This document shows positions 56,767 through 64,000 of a DNA stretch of 64,000 nt, piece by piece. Numbering within the stretch: the stretch's first letter is position 1; each line of letters opens with the position of its first letter. The DNA is taken from contig JBARZE010000020.1 in assembly GCA_049649525.1 (NCBI GenBank), positions 1-64,000 on the forward strand. Direction: 5' to 3'. Source of the DNA: JAAURB01 sp049649525. Lineage in GTDB: Bacteria > Cyanobacteriota > Cyanobacteriia > Cyanobacteriales > Microcoleaceae. A program made the position numbers and the translations under genes. The notes beneath the pieces were generated by a model, which was given only the letters and a program-made list of their open reading frames with translations, was not told where the DNA came from and made no database searches.

Positions 56767-57693
56767 ATGTTAATATCAATTTGCATAGCAACTTACAAGC
56801 GACCTAATCAGTTAAAGCACTTACTGGGTAGTATTGAGAAGCTAACCTTTAATCAAATTGAGTCACCCGATCTAGAAATTATTATTGTTGACAATGACGC
56901 TTCAGGATCTGCACGAGTCGTTGTTGAGGAAATCATTCCCAGTTTTAAATATCCTGTGAAGTACGATATAGAAACTCAACAAGGTGTTTCTTATGCACGT
57001 AACAGAACGATTATAAACTCCTCAAAAAATGCAGATTTTATTGCCATTATTGATGATGATGAAATTCCCGATACGGACTGGTTAGAAACTCTTTTAATCG
57101 TTCAAGATAAATACGAAGCTGATGCGGTGGGCGGGCCTGTTATTCCATCCTTTGAAGCTGTTGATATTCCAGATTGGATTAACAAAGGAAAATTCTTTGA
57201 ACCGAGGCACTATCCTACAGGATATGTTATGGATGTTGCTTATACAAATAATGTTTTAGTTCGCAGTCAGCTTTTAAAGAAATTAGAAACCGTTTTTGAT
57301 GAACGCTTTGCAATTATCGGTTCAGAGGATACGCATTTATTTATGCGACTTCATCAAGACGGTGCCAAAATAGTGTGGGCGGATGAAGCAATAGTCCGTG
57401 AATCTATTCCGCAATCTCGAGTTAATTTAAAATGGTTATTAGACCGAGGTTACTGGGGCTGGAGTGCGAGAAGTTTATTTGAACGAGAATTATATCCATC
57501 TTTGAAAATTCAAGGAATTCGATTTATCAAAGGATGCGGTTTATTAACAATCGGTATATTTTCTCTTCCATTAGCCACTTTACAAGGGAAATATGCTTTG
57601 AATAATGCCTTGCTTTCAATCTGGCGAGGTGCTGGTACTCTTTCAGGTTTGCTGGGATTTATGGGCAGAGGATGGATAAAAACTGAAGAGTGA
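56767..57693 (+). CDS. Family 2 glycosyltransferase
   Basis: 308 residues. SICIATYKRPNQLKHLLGS at the start, IIVDNDASGSARV and the catalytic-metal IIDDDEIPDTDWLE, then GGPVIPSFEAV and IGSEDTHLFMRLHQDG. The C-terminal ~70 residues are hydrophobic (GCGLLTIGIFSLPLATLQG) and may attach the protein to the membrane. Last gene of the second exopolysaccharide locus; 240 bases separate it from tsaE. Confidence 0.88.
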   Translation: MLISICIATYKRPNQLKHLLGSIEKLTFNQIESPDLEIIIVDNDASGSARVVVEEIIPSFKYPVKYDIETQQGVSYARNRTIINSSKNADFIAIIDDDEIPDTDWLETLLIVQDKYEADAVGGPVIPSFEAVDIPDWINKGKFFEPRHYPTGYVMDVAYTNNVLVRSQLLKKLETVFDERFAIIGSEDTHLFMRLHQDGAKIVWADEAIVRESIPQSRVNLKWLLDRGYWGWSARSLFERELYPSLKIQGIRFIKGCGLLTIGIFSLPLATLQGKYALNNALLSIWRGAGTLSGLLGFMGRGWIKTEE

Positions 57694-57935
57694 ATCTAAA
57701 ATTATATAAAAAATATTAGTATACTTTACAATTACAAGTTAATTATTTGATAGCACTCTTTCTACGCTATTTCTTTTATTTATCTGCCATCACAAGCCAT
57801 CTGTAAAATTTTTGTAAGATTAGCAGATTTTTGAATGTTATCAACCCCTGCTTTGTTTTCAGGACAATAGTAATATATCCCGCTAATATTGTAGATATCA
57901 AAATTTTGAATCTAGATGACTCAATGGTGAAGCCA

Positions 57936-58409
57936 ATGAAAATTCAACTAGCAGATGCTGAAGCGACACAAAAGTTGGGAATACAATTAGGGCGATCGCT
58001 TTCTCCCGGATGTACAATTCTATTAGCCGGGAATTTAGGCAGCGGTAAAACTACTTTAGTACAAGGTATTGGCAAAGGATTAGGCATTAAAGAAACAATT
58101 GACAGTCCGACTTTTACCCTAATTAATGAATATATGAATGGGCGAATTCCTCTTTATCATTTTGACTGCTATCGTTTACAACCGGAGGAAATAGATAGCT
58201 TAAACCCGGAATTATATTGGGAAGGAATAGAGGTAGAACCGGGAATTGTTGCGATTGAATGGGCAGAACGGTTAAACTATAAACCAGAATGTTATTTACA
58301 AATTCAATTAAATCATACAGAGACAGGGCAACGTCAAGCTGATATAATAGCCGTGGGGTTTGAATTACCAATTGAATTATCTCATGATGCATTCATGAGT
58401 AAAAGTTAA
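57936..58409 (+). CDS. tsaE: tRNA threonylcarbamoyladenosine biosynthesis ATPase
   Basis: 157 residues from ATG 57936; longer frames back to a TTG at 57831 add a leader that TsaE lacks. P-loop AGNLGSGKTTLVQGIGKGLG, SPTFTLINEY (switch-like motif) and HFDCYRL are TsaE hallmarks, followed by VAIEWAERL. TsaE acts with TsaB and TsaD in t6A37 modification of ANN-decoding tRNAs. Essential in most bacteria. Confidence 0.93.
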   Translation: MKIQLADAEATQKLGIQLGRSLSPGCTILLAGNLGSGKTTLVQGIGKGLGIKETIDSPTFTLINEYMNGRIPLYHFDCYRLQPEEIDSLNPELYWEGIEVEPGIVAIEWAERLNYKPECYLQIQLNHTETGQRQADIIAVGFELPIELSHDAFMSKS

Positions 58410-58463
58410 AACTTCGGCTACGCTCAGTTTTAACATCGAGCGCAGTCGAGATGTTAATTTTTT
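58405..58463 (+). terminator. Overlapping hairpins after tsaE, terminator-like
   Basis: Two inverted repeats share bases: GTTAAAACT (58405-58413) / AGTTTTAAC (58426-58434) and TAACATC (58431-58437) / GATGTTA (58450-58456), the second followed by a run of six T. The first contains the tsaE stop codon. The second looks like a rho-independent terminator, and both cannot form at once. Confidence 0.6.
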
Positions 58464-58491
58464 GATAGTTAAACTAATTTAAAATAAAAGT

Positions 58492-59418
58492 ATGTTCAGT
58501 CATCAAGAGACAGAATATAAACCTACTCCCATCCTTAAGTGGGCAGGTGGAAAAAGTCGGCTATTACCTCAAATTAGAAAACGATATCCTTCTGAGAAAG
58601 ATAGAGAAAAAATCAATACTTATATTGAACCTTTTATCGGGGGCGGTGCTGTTTTTTTTGATATTATTTCTTTTTTTAATCTGCAAAATATCTATTTATT
58701 TGATACTAATATAGAATTAATTATTTTATATAAAACTATTCAAAAGGATGTCAATCAATTAATTCAAGAACTGCTTGATATTTCTGATGACTATCTTAGA
58801 TTAGATGAAAACGAGAGAATTAATTTTTACTATCAGAAACGAGAAGAATATAATCAGTTTAATAAAACAGAGAATATTCACAATTCTAATGATAATTTTG
58901 TTAGGCGTTCTGCCTTAACTCTTTTTTTGAATCGTACTTGTTTTAATGGCTTATTTAGAGTGAATAAAAAAGGTAAATTTAACGTTCCTCACGGACGATA
59001 TAAAAATCCTAAAATTTTGAATATTGAAAACCTACAAGCGGCTGCTGCTGCATTGCAAATTGCAACCCTTCAGCAAGTTGATTTTTCAGAAGTATTAAAA
59101 TATGCTGATAGTCATACATTTATTTATTATGATCCACCCTATCGACCAATTAGTAAAACATCCAATTTTAATGCTTATGGATCAGTTGAATTTGATGATA
59201 ATGAACAACATCGACTTCAACAAGTATTTACCACCGTTTCACAGCAGGGAGGATTTCAAATGTTAAGTAATTCAGATCCAACTAATTATGTCAATGATGA
59301 TTTCTTTGATGAGTTGTACAAAGATTTTAAAATTGAACGGATTTTAGCCTCTCGGATGATTAACTCAAAAGGCAATAGCCGAGGAGAAATCCGCGAACTT
59401 TTAATTACTAATTATTAA
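58492..59418 (+). CDS. Dam-type DNA adenine-N6 methyltransferase (D12 class)
   Basis: 308 residues. KWAGGKSRL is the N-terminal motif, EPFIGGGAVFF the SAM-binding motif I and YYDPPYRP the catalytic motif IV, followed by FNAYGSVEFDDNEQHRL typical of Dam/DpnM. Such enzymes methylate adenine, usually in GATC. No restriction endonuclease gene is beside it (neighbours are tsaE and pcyA), so it is probably solitary. The gene is more AT-rich than most of its neighbours, a hint of horizontal origin, although the surrounding DNA is also AT-rich. Specificity is inferred. Confidence 0.9.
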   Translation: MFSHQETEYKPTPILKWAGGKSRLLPQIRKRYPSEKDREKINTYIEPFIGGGAVFFDIISFFNLQNIYLFDTNIELIILYKTIQKDVNQLIQELLDISDDYLRLDENERINFYYQKREEYNQFNKTENIHNSNDNFVRRSALTLFLNRTCFNGLFRVNKKGKFNVPHGRYKNPKILNIENLQAAAAALQIATLQQVDFSEVLKYADSHTFIYYDPPYRPISKTSNFNAYGSVEFDDNEQHRLQQVFTTVSQQGGFQMLSNSDPTNYVNDDFFDELYKDFKIERILASRMINSKGNSRGEIRELLITNY

Positions 59419-59441
59419 TTAAATTCAGTAATCATTAACCT

Positions 59442-60179
59442 CTAATCAATATAATCAAATAACAAATTATTAATATAATAATCTGCCCATTCTACACCAA
59501 ATGCCTTTTCTAATACCCGCCGAGTTTTATCATTGCGCTGTTGTTGTGTGCAATAATAACGTTGCGCTGCTTTAATTTGAATTTCTGCCTCAGTTGAAAC
59601 GGGATTTTGACGGCTAGCATACTCACAATGAATAATTAAATAAGACTCAACTATTTTTAAAAATTGCTCTTCTTCTTCTGCATTACCCGGACGAATAAAT
59701 AGACAAAATTCTGAAAAAATATCTCCCCAATTGGGTGTTTCACGAGGCTGTGAAAAGGGGTATTTTTGTAGAGATTGTAATTGAGAAGAATAAGCGGAGG
59801 GCAAGGTTTTCTCTGAATTGAGAGGAGATAAATCGACCACTGCCGCACTGACTTGACCCCGTCCGGCCACAATATCTGTCCCAAACATGGGTAAGGCATA
59901 ATTACTGCGCGGAAACATCACACAATGAAGAATGTCTAAACTTTTACCGACTTTTGCCAATTCCAAATGCATTTTACGGAATTGTTGGCTTTGATAGCAC
60001 CTATTTTCAATTGCCAGCTTTTCCCCCTCTAGCCGCCCTTTTATATACCCCAACTCTTCCGGTAACTCGTAGGGTTCAATCTCCAAATAACGATGCCAGA
60101 CTCCTTCAATACAGTTAGCCAGTCGATGAATGAGTGGGTGTTGCTGCTGACGCAAAGAAGAGGTGGTGAGTTCTATCAT
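59442..60179 (-). CDS. pcyA: Phycocyanobilin:ferredoxin oxidoreductase
   Basis: 245 residues from ATG 60179; a TTG at 60209 adds ten non-conserved residues. PcyA reduces biliverdin IXa to phycocyanobilin with ferredoxin. Signatures: ELGYIKGRLEGEKLAIENRC, HLELAKVGKSLDILHCVMFP, DIVAGRGQVSAAV, WGDIFSEFCLFIRP and NDKTRRVLEKAFG. The catalytic set Glu73, His85 and Asp102 corresponds to Glu76, His88 and Asp105 of the Synechocystis enzyme. It convergently meets the methyltransferase gene 23 bases apart. Confidence 0.96.
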   Translation of the reverse strand: MIELTTSSLRQQQHPLIHRLANCIEGVWHRYLEIEPYELPEELGYIKGRLEGEKLAIENRCYQSQQFRKMHLELAKVGKSLDILHCVMFPRSNYALPMFGTDIVAGRGQVSAAVVDLSPLNSEKTLPSAYSSQLQSLQKYPFSQPRETPNWGDIFSEFCLFIRPGNAEEEEQFLKIVESYLIIHCEYASRQNPVSTEAEIQIKAAQRYYCTQQQRNDKTRRVLEKAFGVEWADYYINNLLFDYID

Positions 60180-60305
60180 GCCGGAATTTAGCCTATTGAG
60201 TGATCTCAATCAAATTAGTCGTTGAAGTCTCTATATTTTAATATATCCTGCAATATCAGTGAGTGGGAACTCATAAGATTTTTGCTGTGATGTCTGCTGA
60301 GTCCA

Positions 60306-62408
60306 TTATGAATGCGGCTCACCAAATAATACAATAGAACAAGTCAGTCGTCTAATCACTGCTGTGGTGAGGTTGCTGACAGCCAGTCCACCAGCGGTAC
60401 GACGACGGAGTGAGCGTAAGATTACCATATCAAAAGATTGGGCAGCACGGAGAATCACTTTCGCCGCATTATCATGAGCAACGGTTTTAATTTTCGTGGG
60501 GACTTGGGGGCCAGAATTTGCTAAAATCCCTCTTAAATCCGTTTCAAATTGTTGAATTTGTTCGTGAGATGTGGCGCGATCGCAAATGTGTAATAATGCT
60601 ATTTTGGCTTGGTTACTATCGGCAAATAATTGAGCAAATCGTACAGTTTTAATAGCTTGAGGACTTAAGTTTTTAACGGGAACTAAAATCCGACGGATAT
60701 TAATCGGTTCATCCAGTAACCTAACGACGGCTACAGGACAATGAGACGACCAAAAAACATCATCAATTAAATTACCAAATAATCGAGCGCGAATACTTGT
60801 ATTTAAGCTATTCCAACCCATGACAATTAAACTCGCATTTTGTTCCCGAGCCGCGCGACTAATGCCTTCTGCGACATCATCATCAATCCGGATTTTGGGT
60901 TGAGCTTCGACCTGAAATTCTTGCGCGACTTCAATGGCTCTGTCTAATATTTTTTCACTTTGTTGTAATGCTACATCAAGCTGAGGTTCATCCATGTGAA
61001 CATGAGATTGAGCGATAGATAAAGGGACTAAAATTCCGGATTCATGAGCAGCAAGTAAAGCGCCCATTTCAATTAAATATCGTTGAGATAAAGGATTAGC
61101 AATCGGAACTAATACAGTAAAAGGAGGATTAATAACATTTGGAATCCCTTCTAATAATTCAGGGGGGATTTGTTCTAATAGTTCCGGACGAAATAAAGAA
61201 TCTTCTGTAACGGGTTCAGCACTAACTTTGGTAATCGGTAATTTACGGGCAAATTGTGCCGTTAAAACCGGACCGAGAATTGAAGTGACTAACATTAATA
61301 CAATCACACTATTGAAGAGTGAATCACTCAGTAATCCCGCCTCAACCCCGGCAACAGTCGCCGCTAATGTTGCTGCAACTTGAGGTAAAGAAAGAGACCA
61401 CATCGTCATCGTTTCATTTTTGTTATATTTATAAAGTAACTTAACAACAAAAGCCGCTAAAAATTTACTAATAATTAATCCTAAAACGATTCCTATTGTC
61501 AGCCCAGCGCCTGAAGTAAAACTATTAACAAACGCCGGAATATCAATCAGTAATCCCATATTAATAAAGAAAAAGGGAATAAACAGAGTACTACCGACAA
61601 ACTCTACTTTTTCTTCAACAGGGCTATGTCCCAAAACATCATTAACCGCAAGTCCGGCTAAAAACGCCCCGACAATTTTATCAATATTAATAATTTGAGC
61701 GCCAACAGAGGCTAAAAACACAGCCAATAAAACAAATAAAAACTGATTACTTTGTTCATCTCCGGTGCGGCGAAAATATTCTTTTCCGGCTCTATTTAAA
61801 CCCACGAGAACAATGGCAGAATAAATAGCAAGTGATCCCAATTGCATCACTAAAGATGCGGCTGAAAATTCTCCGCCATGAATAGAAATACAAATCGCCA
61901 GAACTAATAATGCTGCAATATCAGTAAAAATGGTGGCCCCAATTGTGACTGTAACAGCTTCATTTTTAACAACACCTAAACGGTTAACAATCGGATAAGC
62001 CAGTAAGGTATGAGAAGCCAGTAACGAACCAATTAAAATCGAAGCATTCCAACCGAAACCAAATAATAACCCGACTGCTGTCCCCGTCACTAAGGGAAAA
62101 GCAAAAGTCGCGATACCAAAGCCGAGTGAGCGATTTTTTTTGCGACGAAATTCTTCTAAATCAATTTCTAAACCGGCGACAAACATCAAGTAAATTTTGC
62201 CAATATCAGCAAAAAGTTTCATCACATCTGAGTCGGAATTGAGTAGTCCTAAACCATTTGAACCGAGTACTACACCCGCTACTAATAAGCCAACTAATCC
62301 GGGTAACTTTATTTTTTCAAAGATAGGAGGAATGGTTAAACTAACTAAAATTAAAATAGTAAAAGTAACAATGGGACTATTGGGTAGAGATTGTAGAATC
62401 GTTTCCAT
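60306..62408 (-). CDS. CPA2-family cation/proton antiporter with universal-stress (Usp) domains
   Basis: 700 residues. Residues 1-390 hold about twelve membrane helices of the CPA2 family (IKLPGLVGLLVAGVVLG, LFADIGKIYLMFVAGLEID, NIDKIVGAFLAGLAVNDVLG). Residues ~420-700 form two Usp-type nucleotide-binding domains (FTVLVPIANPLSQRYLIEMG, SLIVMGWNSLN; IRRILVPVKNLSPQAIKTV, DMVILRSLRRRTAGG). Usp domains of such antiporters may sense ATP or stress. A Zur-box-like site lies 74-88 bases upstream of the start. The other CPA2 gene is just upstream on the same strand but separated by a terminator. Confidence 0.88.
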   Translation of the reverse strand: METILQSLPNSPIVTFTILILVSLTIPPIFEKIKLPGLVGLLVAGVVLGSNGLGLLNSDSDVMKLFADIGKIYLMFVAGLEIDLEEFRRKKNRSLGFGIATFAFPLVTGTAVGLLFGFGWNASILIGSLLASHTLLAYPIVNRLGVVKNEAVTVTIGATIFTDIAALLVLAICISIHGGEFSAASLVMQLGSLAIYSAIVLVGLNRAGKEYFRRTGDEQSNQFLFVLLAVFLASVGAQIINIDKIVGAFLAGLAVNDVLGHSPVEEKVEFVGSTLFIPFFFINMGLLIDIPAFVNSFTSGAGLTIGIVLGLIISKFLAAFVVKLLYKYNKNETMTMWSLSLPQVAATLAATVAGVEAGLLSDSLFNSVIVLMLVTSILGPVLTAQFARKLPITKVSAEPVTEDSLFRPELLEQIPPELLEGIPNVINPPFTVLVPIANPLSQRYLIEMGALLAAHESGILVPLSIAQSHVHMDEPQLDVALQQSEKILDRAIEVAQEFQVEAQPKIRIDDDVAEGISRAAREQNASLIVMGWNSLNTSIRARLFGNLIDDVFWSSHCPVAVVRLLDEPINIRRILVPVKNLSPQAIKTVRFAQLFADSNQAKIALLHICDRATSHEQIQQFETDLRGILANSGPQVPTKIKTVAHDNAAKVILRAAQSFDMVILRSLRRRTAGGLAVSNLTTAVIRRLTCSIVLFGEPHS

Positions 62409-62481
62409 AAAAATAGGATTGATTATCAGTTATTCGTTATTTTTTTATCGTTGCAAATGACCTTTCGCAATGTCGTATTTT

Positions 62482-62496
62482 TGATAATGATTAACA
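62482..62496 (-). promoter_or_regulatory. Zur-box-like site upstream of the CPA2-Usp gene
   Basis: TGATAATGATTAACA matches TGATAATNATTATCA at 14 of 15 positions (position 13 differs). It lies between the terminator of the upstream gene and the 62408 start, 74-88 bases upstream of that start, in promoter position. Confidence 0.45.
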
Positions 62497-62498
62497 TG

Positions 62499-62525
62499 AA
62501 AAAAAAGACGTTCTAAGTGAACGCC
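62499..62525 (-). terminator. Terminator of the NhaS3-type antiporter gene
   Basis: On the minus strand GGCGTTC-ACTTA-GAACGTC followed by about eight T (plus-strand A run 62499-62506). One G-T pair in the stem. Located about 55 bases after the stop of the 62581 gene. Confidence 0.75.
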
Positions 62526-62580
62526 TCTCAAGTATATCCTAAAGGATGTAAAGTTTTAATTTTGTGTTGTAAAAAACAAA

Positions 62581-63951
62581 TTACGATGCAGTTGTCGTTT
62601 CTGATTCTGGACTGCCTTTAAAGGCGATTCGTAAAAACGGTGGCGCGAGGAATGTTGTGAGAATAACCATCACAATAATAGCCGCTTCTAACGGTTTACT
62701 CAGCGCCCCACTGGCTGAACCAATTCCGGCAAAAACTAACCCCACTTCTCCCCGAGGAATCATCCCGACTCCAATTGCAAGGCGGTTAATACCGGGTTGA
62801 CCAAACACAGCCCAACCTGTAATCACTTTACCGATAATAGCAACAACCATTAGAAACGCGGCAATCACTAATCCTTCTCTATTGGTGGCTGTTGTCGGAT
62901 TGAGTACGCCTAAGTCCGCTTTTGCCCCAACACTAACAAAGAAAATCGGAACTAAAATATCAGCAATAGGAAGAACTTGTTGGTCAAGTTCTTTACGTTT
63001 ATCGGTTTCATCCAACACTAACCCGGCTGCAAATGCCCCAAGAATAGCTTCTAAATGAATCGCATTAGCAAGAAATGCCATAATAAAGGCAAAGGTAAGG
63101 GCTGGAATCACTAAGTTTCCGCGAGTTTGTAGTAATTCAGCAACGGCAACAAAGCTTTTATTAAAGAACTTACCTAATAGAATAGAACCGAGAAGAAAGA
63201 CGGTGGCGCTAATCATTAAATAGATGACATTCATCACATCGACTTCACCCGTTTTGGCTAAACTCGCAACCACTGCCAAAACAATAATCCCCAAAACATC
63301 ATCAATGACTGCCGCCCCGACAATAATTTGACCTTCTTTCGATTTAAGTCTGCCTAATTCCGACAGAACTTTTGAGGTAATACCAATACTGGTTGCAGTT
63401 AAGGCAGCCCCGGCAAAAATCGCCGGAATGGCAGGGACATTAAACAATAACATCAGCCCAGCCGTACCGCCGATAAAGGGAGCAACCACACCGACGACAG
63501 CCACCACGACAGCTTGATAACCGACTTCCTGTAATTCTCGTAAGTCTGATTCTAAGCCAATTTCAAATAGCAGAATAATTACACCCAACTCTGCTAAAAC
63601 TGAAACTACCTCACTTTGGCTTTTATAAATCTCCTCCACTGTCTCCGGAGAAAGATTATTAATCAACTGCAAGGCTGACATAATCAAAGAATCACCCGCC
63701 TCGGCCCCACTTTCGGGGAAAACTAACAGATGCAAGGCAGAAACCCCCACCACAACACCCCCAACGAGTTCACCCAAAACAGGCGGTAAATCAATCCGTT
63801 TCGATAATTCACCTCCGAGTTTACTGGCGAGATAGACCACCACTAAACTGAGAAGAACACCCGTTAACACAATCGGGCCATTTTCTGCTGCCGTTCCTGT
63901 TTCGGCGGCGAGTATTGGGTATGAAAATCCAGAGATGAGATTTTGTATCAT
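62581..63951 (-). CDS. nhaS3: Na+/H+ antiporter, CPA2 family, NhaS3-type
   Basis: 456 residues with about twelve membrane helices. Seen: KRIDLPPVLGELVGGVVVG, LAELGVIILLFEIGLESDL, AALTATSIGITSKVLSELG, GAAVIDDVLGIIVLAVVAS with the ion-binding-type Asp-Asp pair, and GVGMIPRGEVGLVFAGIG. These match Synechocystis NhaS3, a thylakoid or plasma-membrane antiporter essential in that organism. No Usp domain. Starts 49 bases from the window edge; start ATG 63951 is preceded by only a short stretch of sequence. Confidence 0.88.
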   Translation of the reverse strand: MIQNLISGFSYPILAAETGTAAENGPIVLTGVLLSLVVVYLASKLGGELSKRIDLPPVLGELVGGVVVGVSALHLLVFPESGAEAGDSLIMSALQLINNLSPETVEEIYKSQSEVVSVLAELGVIILLFEIGLESDLRELQEVGYQAVVVAVVGVVAPFIGGTAGLMLLFNVPAIPAIFAGAALTATSIGITSKVLSELGRLKSKEGQIIVGAAVIDDVLGIIVLAVVASLAKTGEVDVMNVIYLMISATVFLLGSILLGKFFNKSFVAVAELLQTRGNLVIPALTFAFIMAFLANAIHLEAILGAFAAGLVLDETDKRKELDQQVLPIADILVPIFFVSVGAKADLGVLNPTTATNREGLVIAAFLMVVAIIGKVITGWAVFGQPGINRLAIGVGMIPRGEVGLVFAGIGSASGALSKPLEAAIIVMVILTTFLAPPFLRIAFKGSPESETTTAS

Positions 63952-64000
63952 TAATCTTGTACTAAATGTTCAATTTCTGTTGTACTGAATCGAAAAATTG

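Noticed and set aside
59442..60179. Restriction endonuclease partner of the Dam-type methyltransferase
   Set aside because: Position suggested it, but the sequence is clearly PcyA (KVGKSLDILHCVMFP, NDKTRRVLEKAFG), so the methyltransferase is treated as solitary.

Overview
The window comes from a cyanobacterium, most likely a filamentous, Oscillatoriales-type one. The evidence is a photosystem II psbI gene, a phycocyanobilin synthase gene (pcyA), cyanobacterial families such as DUF3769 and DUF1350, an NhaS3-type antiporter, moderately low GC and many HIP1 (GCGATCGC) sites. The genus is inference. No tRNA, rRNA, CRISPR array or intact insertion sequence was seen.

Layout. 1-2860 (-): open 3'-terminal-truncated gene for a large repetitive surface protein. 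4.3-10.3 kb (-): sugar-modifying fusion enzyme and three glycosyltransferases, followed by 11.5-15.6 kb (+) a Wza-like export protein and a Wzc-like co-polymerase: a first exopolysaccharide locus. 15.7-21.1 kb: housekeeping and stress genes (Zur-type regulator, InrS-type metal sensor, murI, sulfiredoxin, Dps, an HTH/GrpE-like protein). 21.3-23.7 kb: a partner-switching set (STAS antagonist, response regulator-PP2C phosphatase, anti-sigma kinase). 23.7-30.3 kb: DUF1350 hydrolase, psbI, DUF3769 outer-membrane protein, a small conserved protein, and a DUF1611-CapA pair. 30.9-36.0 kb (-): an Alg8-like membrane polysaccharide synthase and an EAL-HlyD fusion protein. 37-38.6 kb (-): zinc-type ABC transporter genes znuC-znuB behind a Zur-box-like site. 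39.6-57.7 kb (+): a second, much more complete exopolysaccharide locus (Wza, Wzc, MBOAT acyltransferase, SGNH protein, GH9 glycosidase, Wzy, Wzx, oxidoreductase, epimerase and four glycosyltransferase-type proteins). 57.9-64 kb: tsaE, a Dam-type methyltransferase, pcyA and two CPA2 cation/proton antiporters.

How it works together. Much of the window is devoted to making, exporting and decorating extracellular polysaccharide by two different mechanisms: two Wzx/Wzy-type loci with paralogous Wza/Wzc pairs, and one synthase-dependent system that looks like alginate Alg8/Alg44 but carries a degenerate EAL domain where Alg44 has PilZ. That last pair is the most interesting candidate for a little-described system: a cyclic-di-GMP-responsive synthase whose receptor would be a decayed phosphodiesterase domain. 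A second theme is metal homeostasis (Zur, InrS, ZnuCB and two Zur-box-like sites).

Start codons were re-chosen in many genes where the longest frame overlaps a neighbour or begins with a rare codon; each case is explained. All family assignments are from reading sequence motifs, not from database searches.
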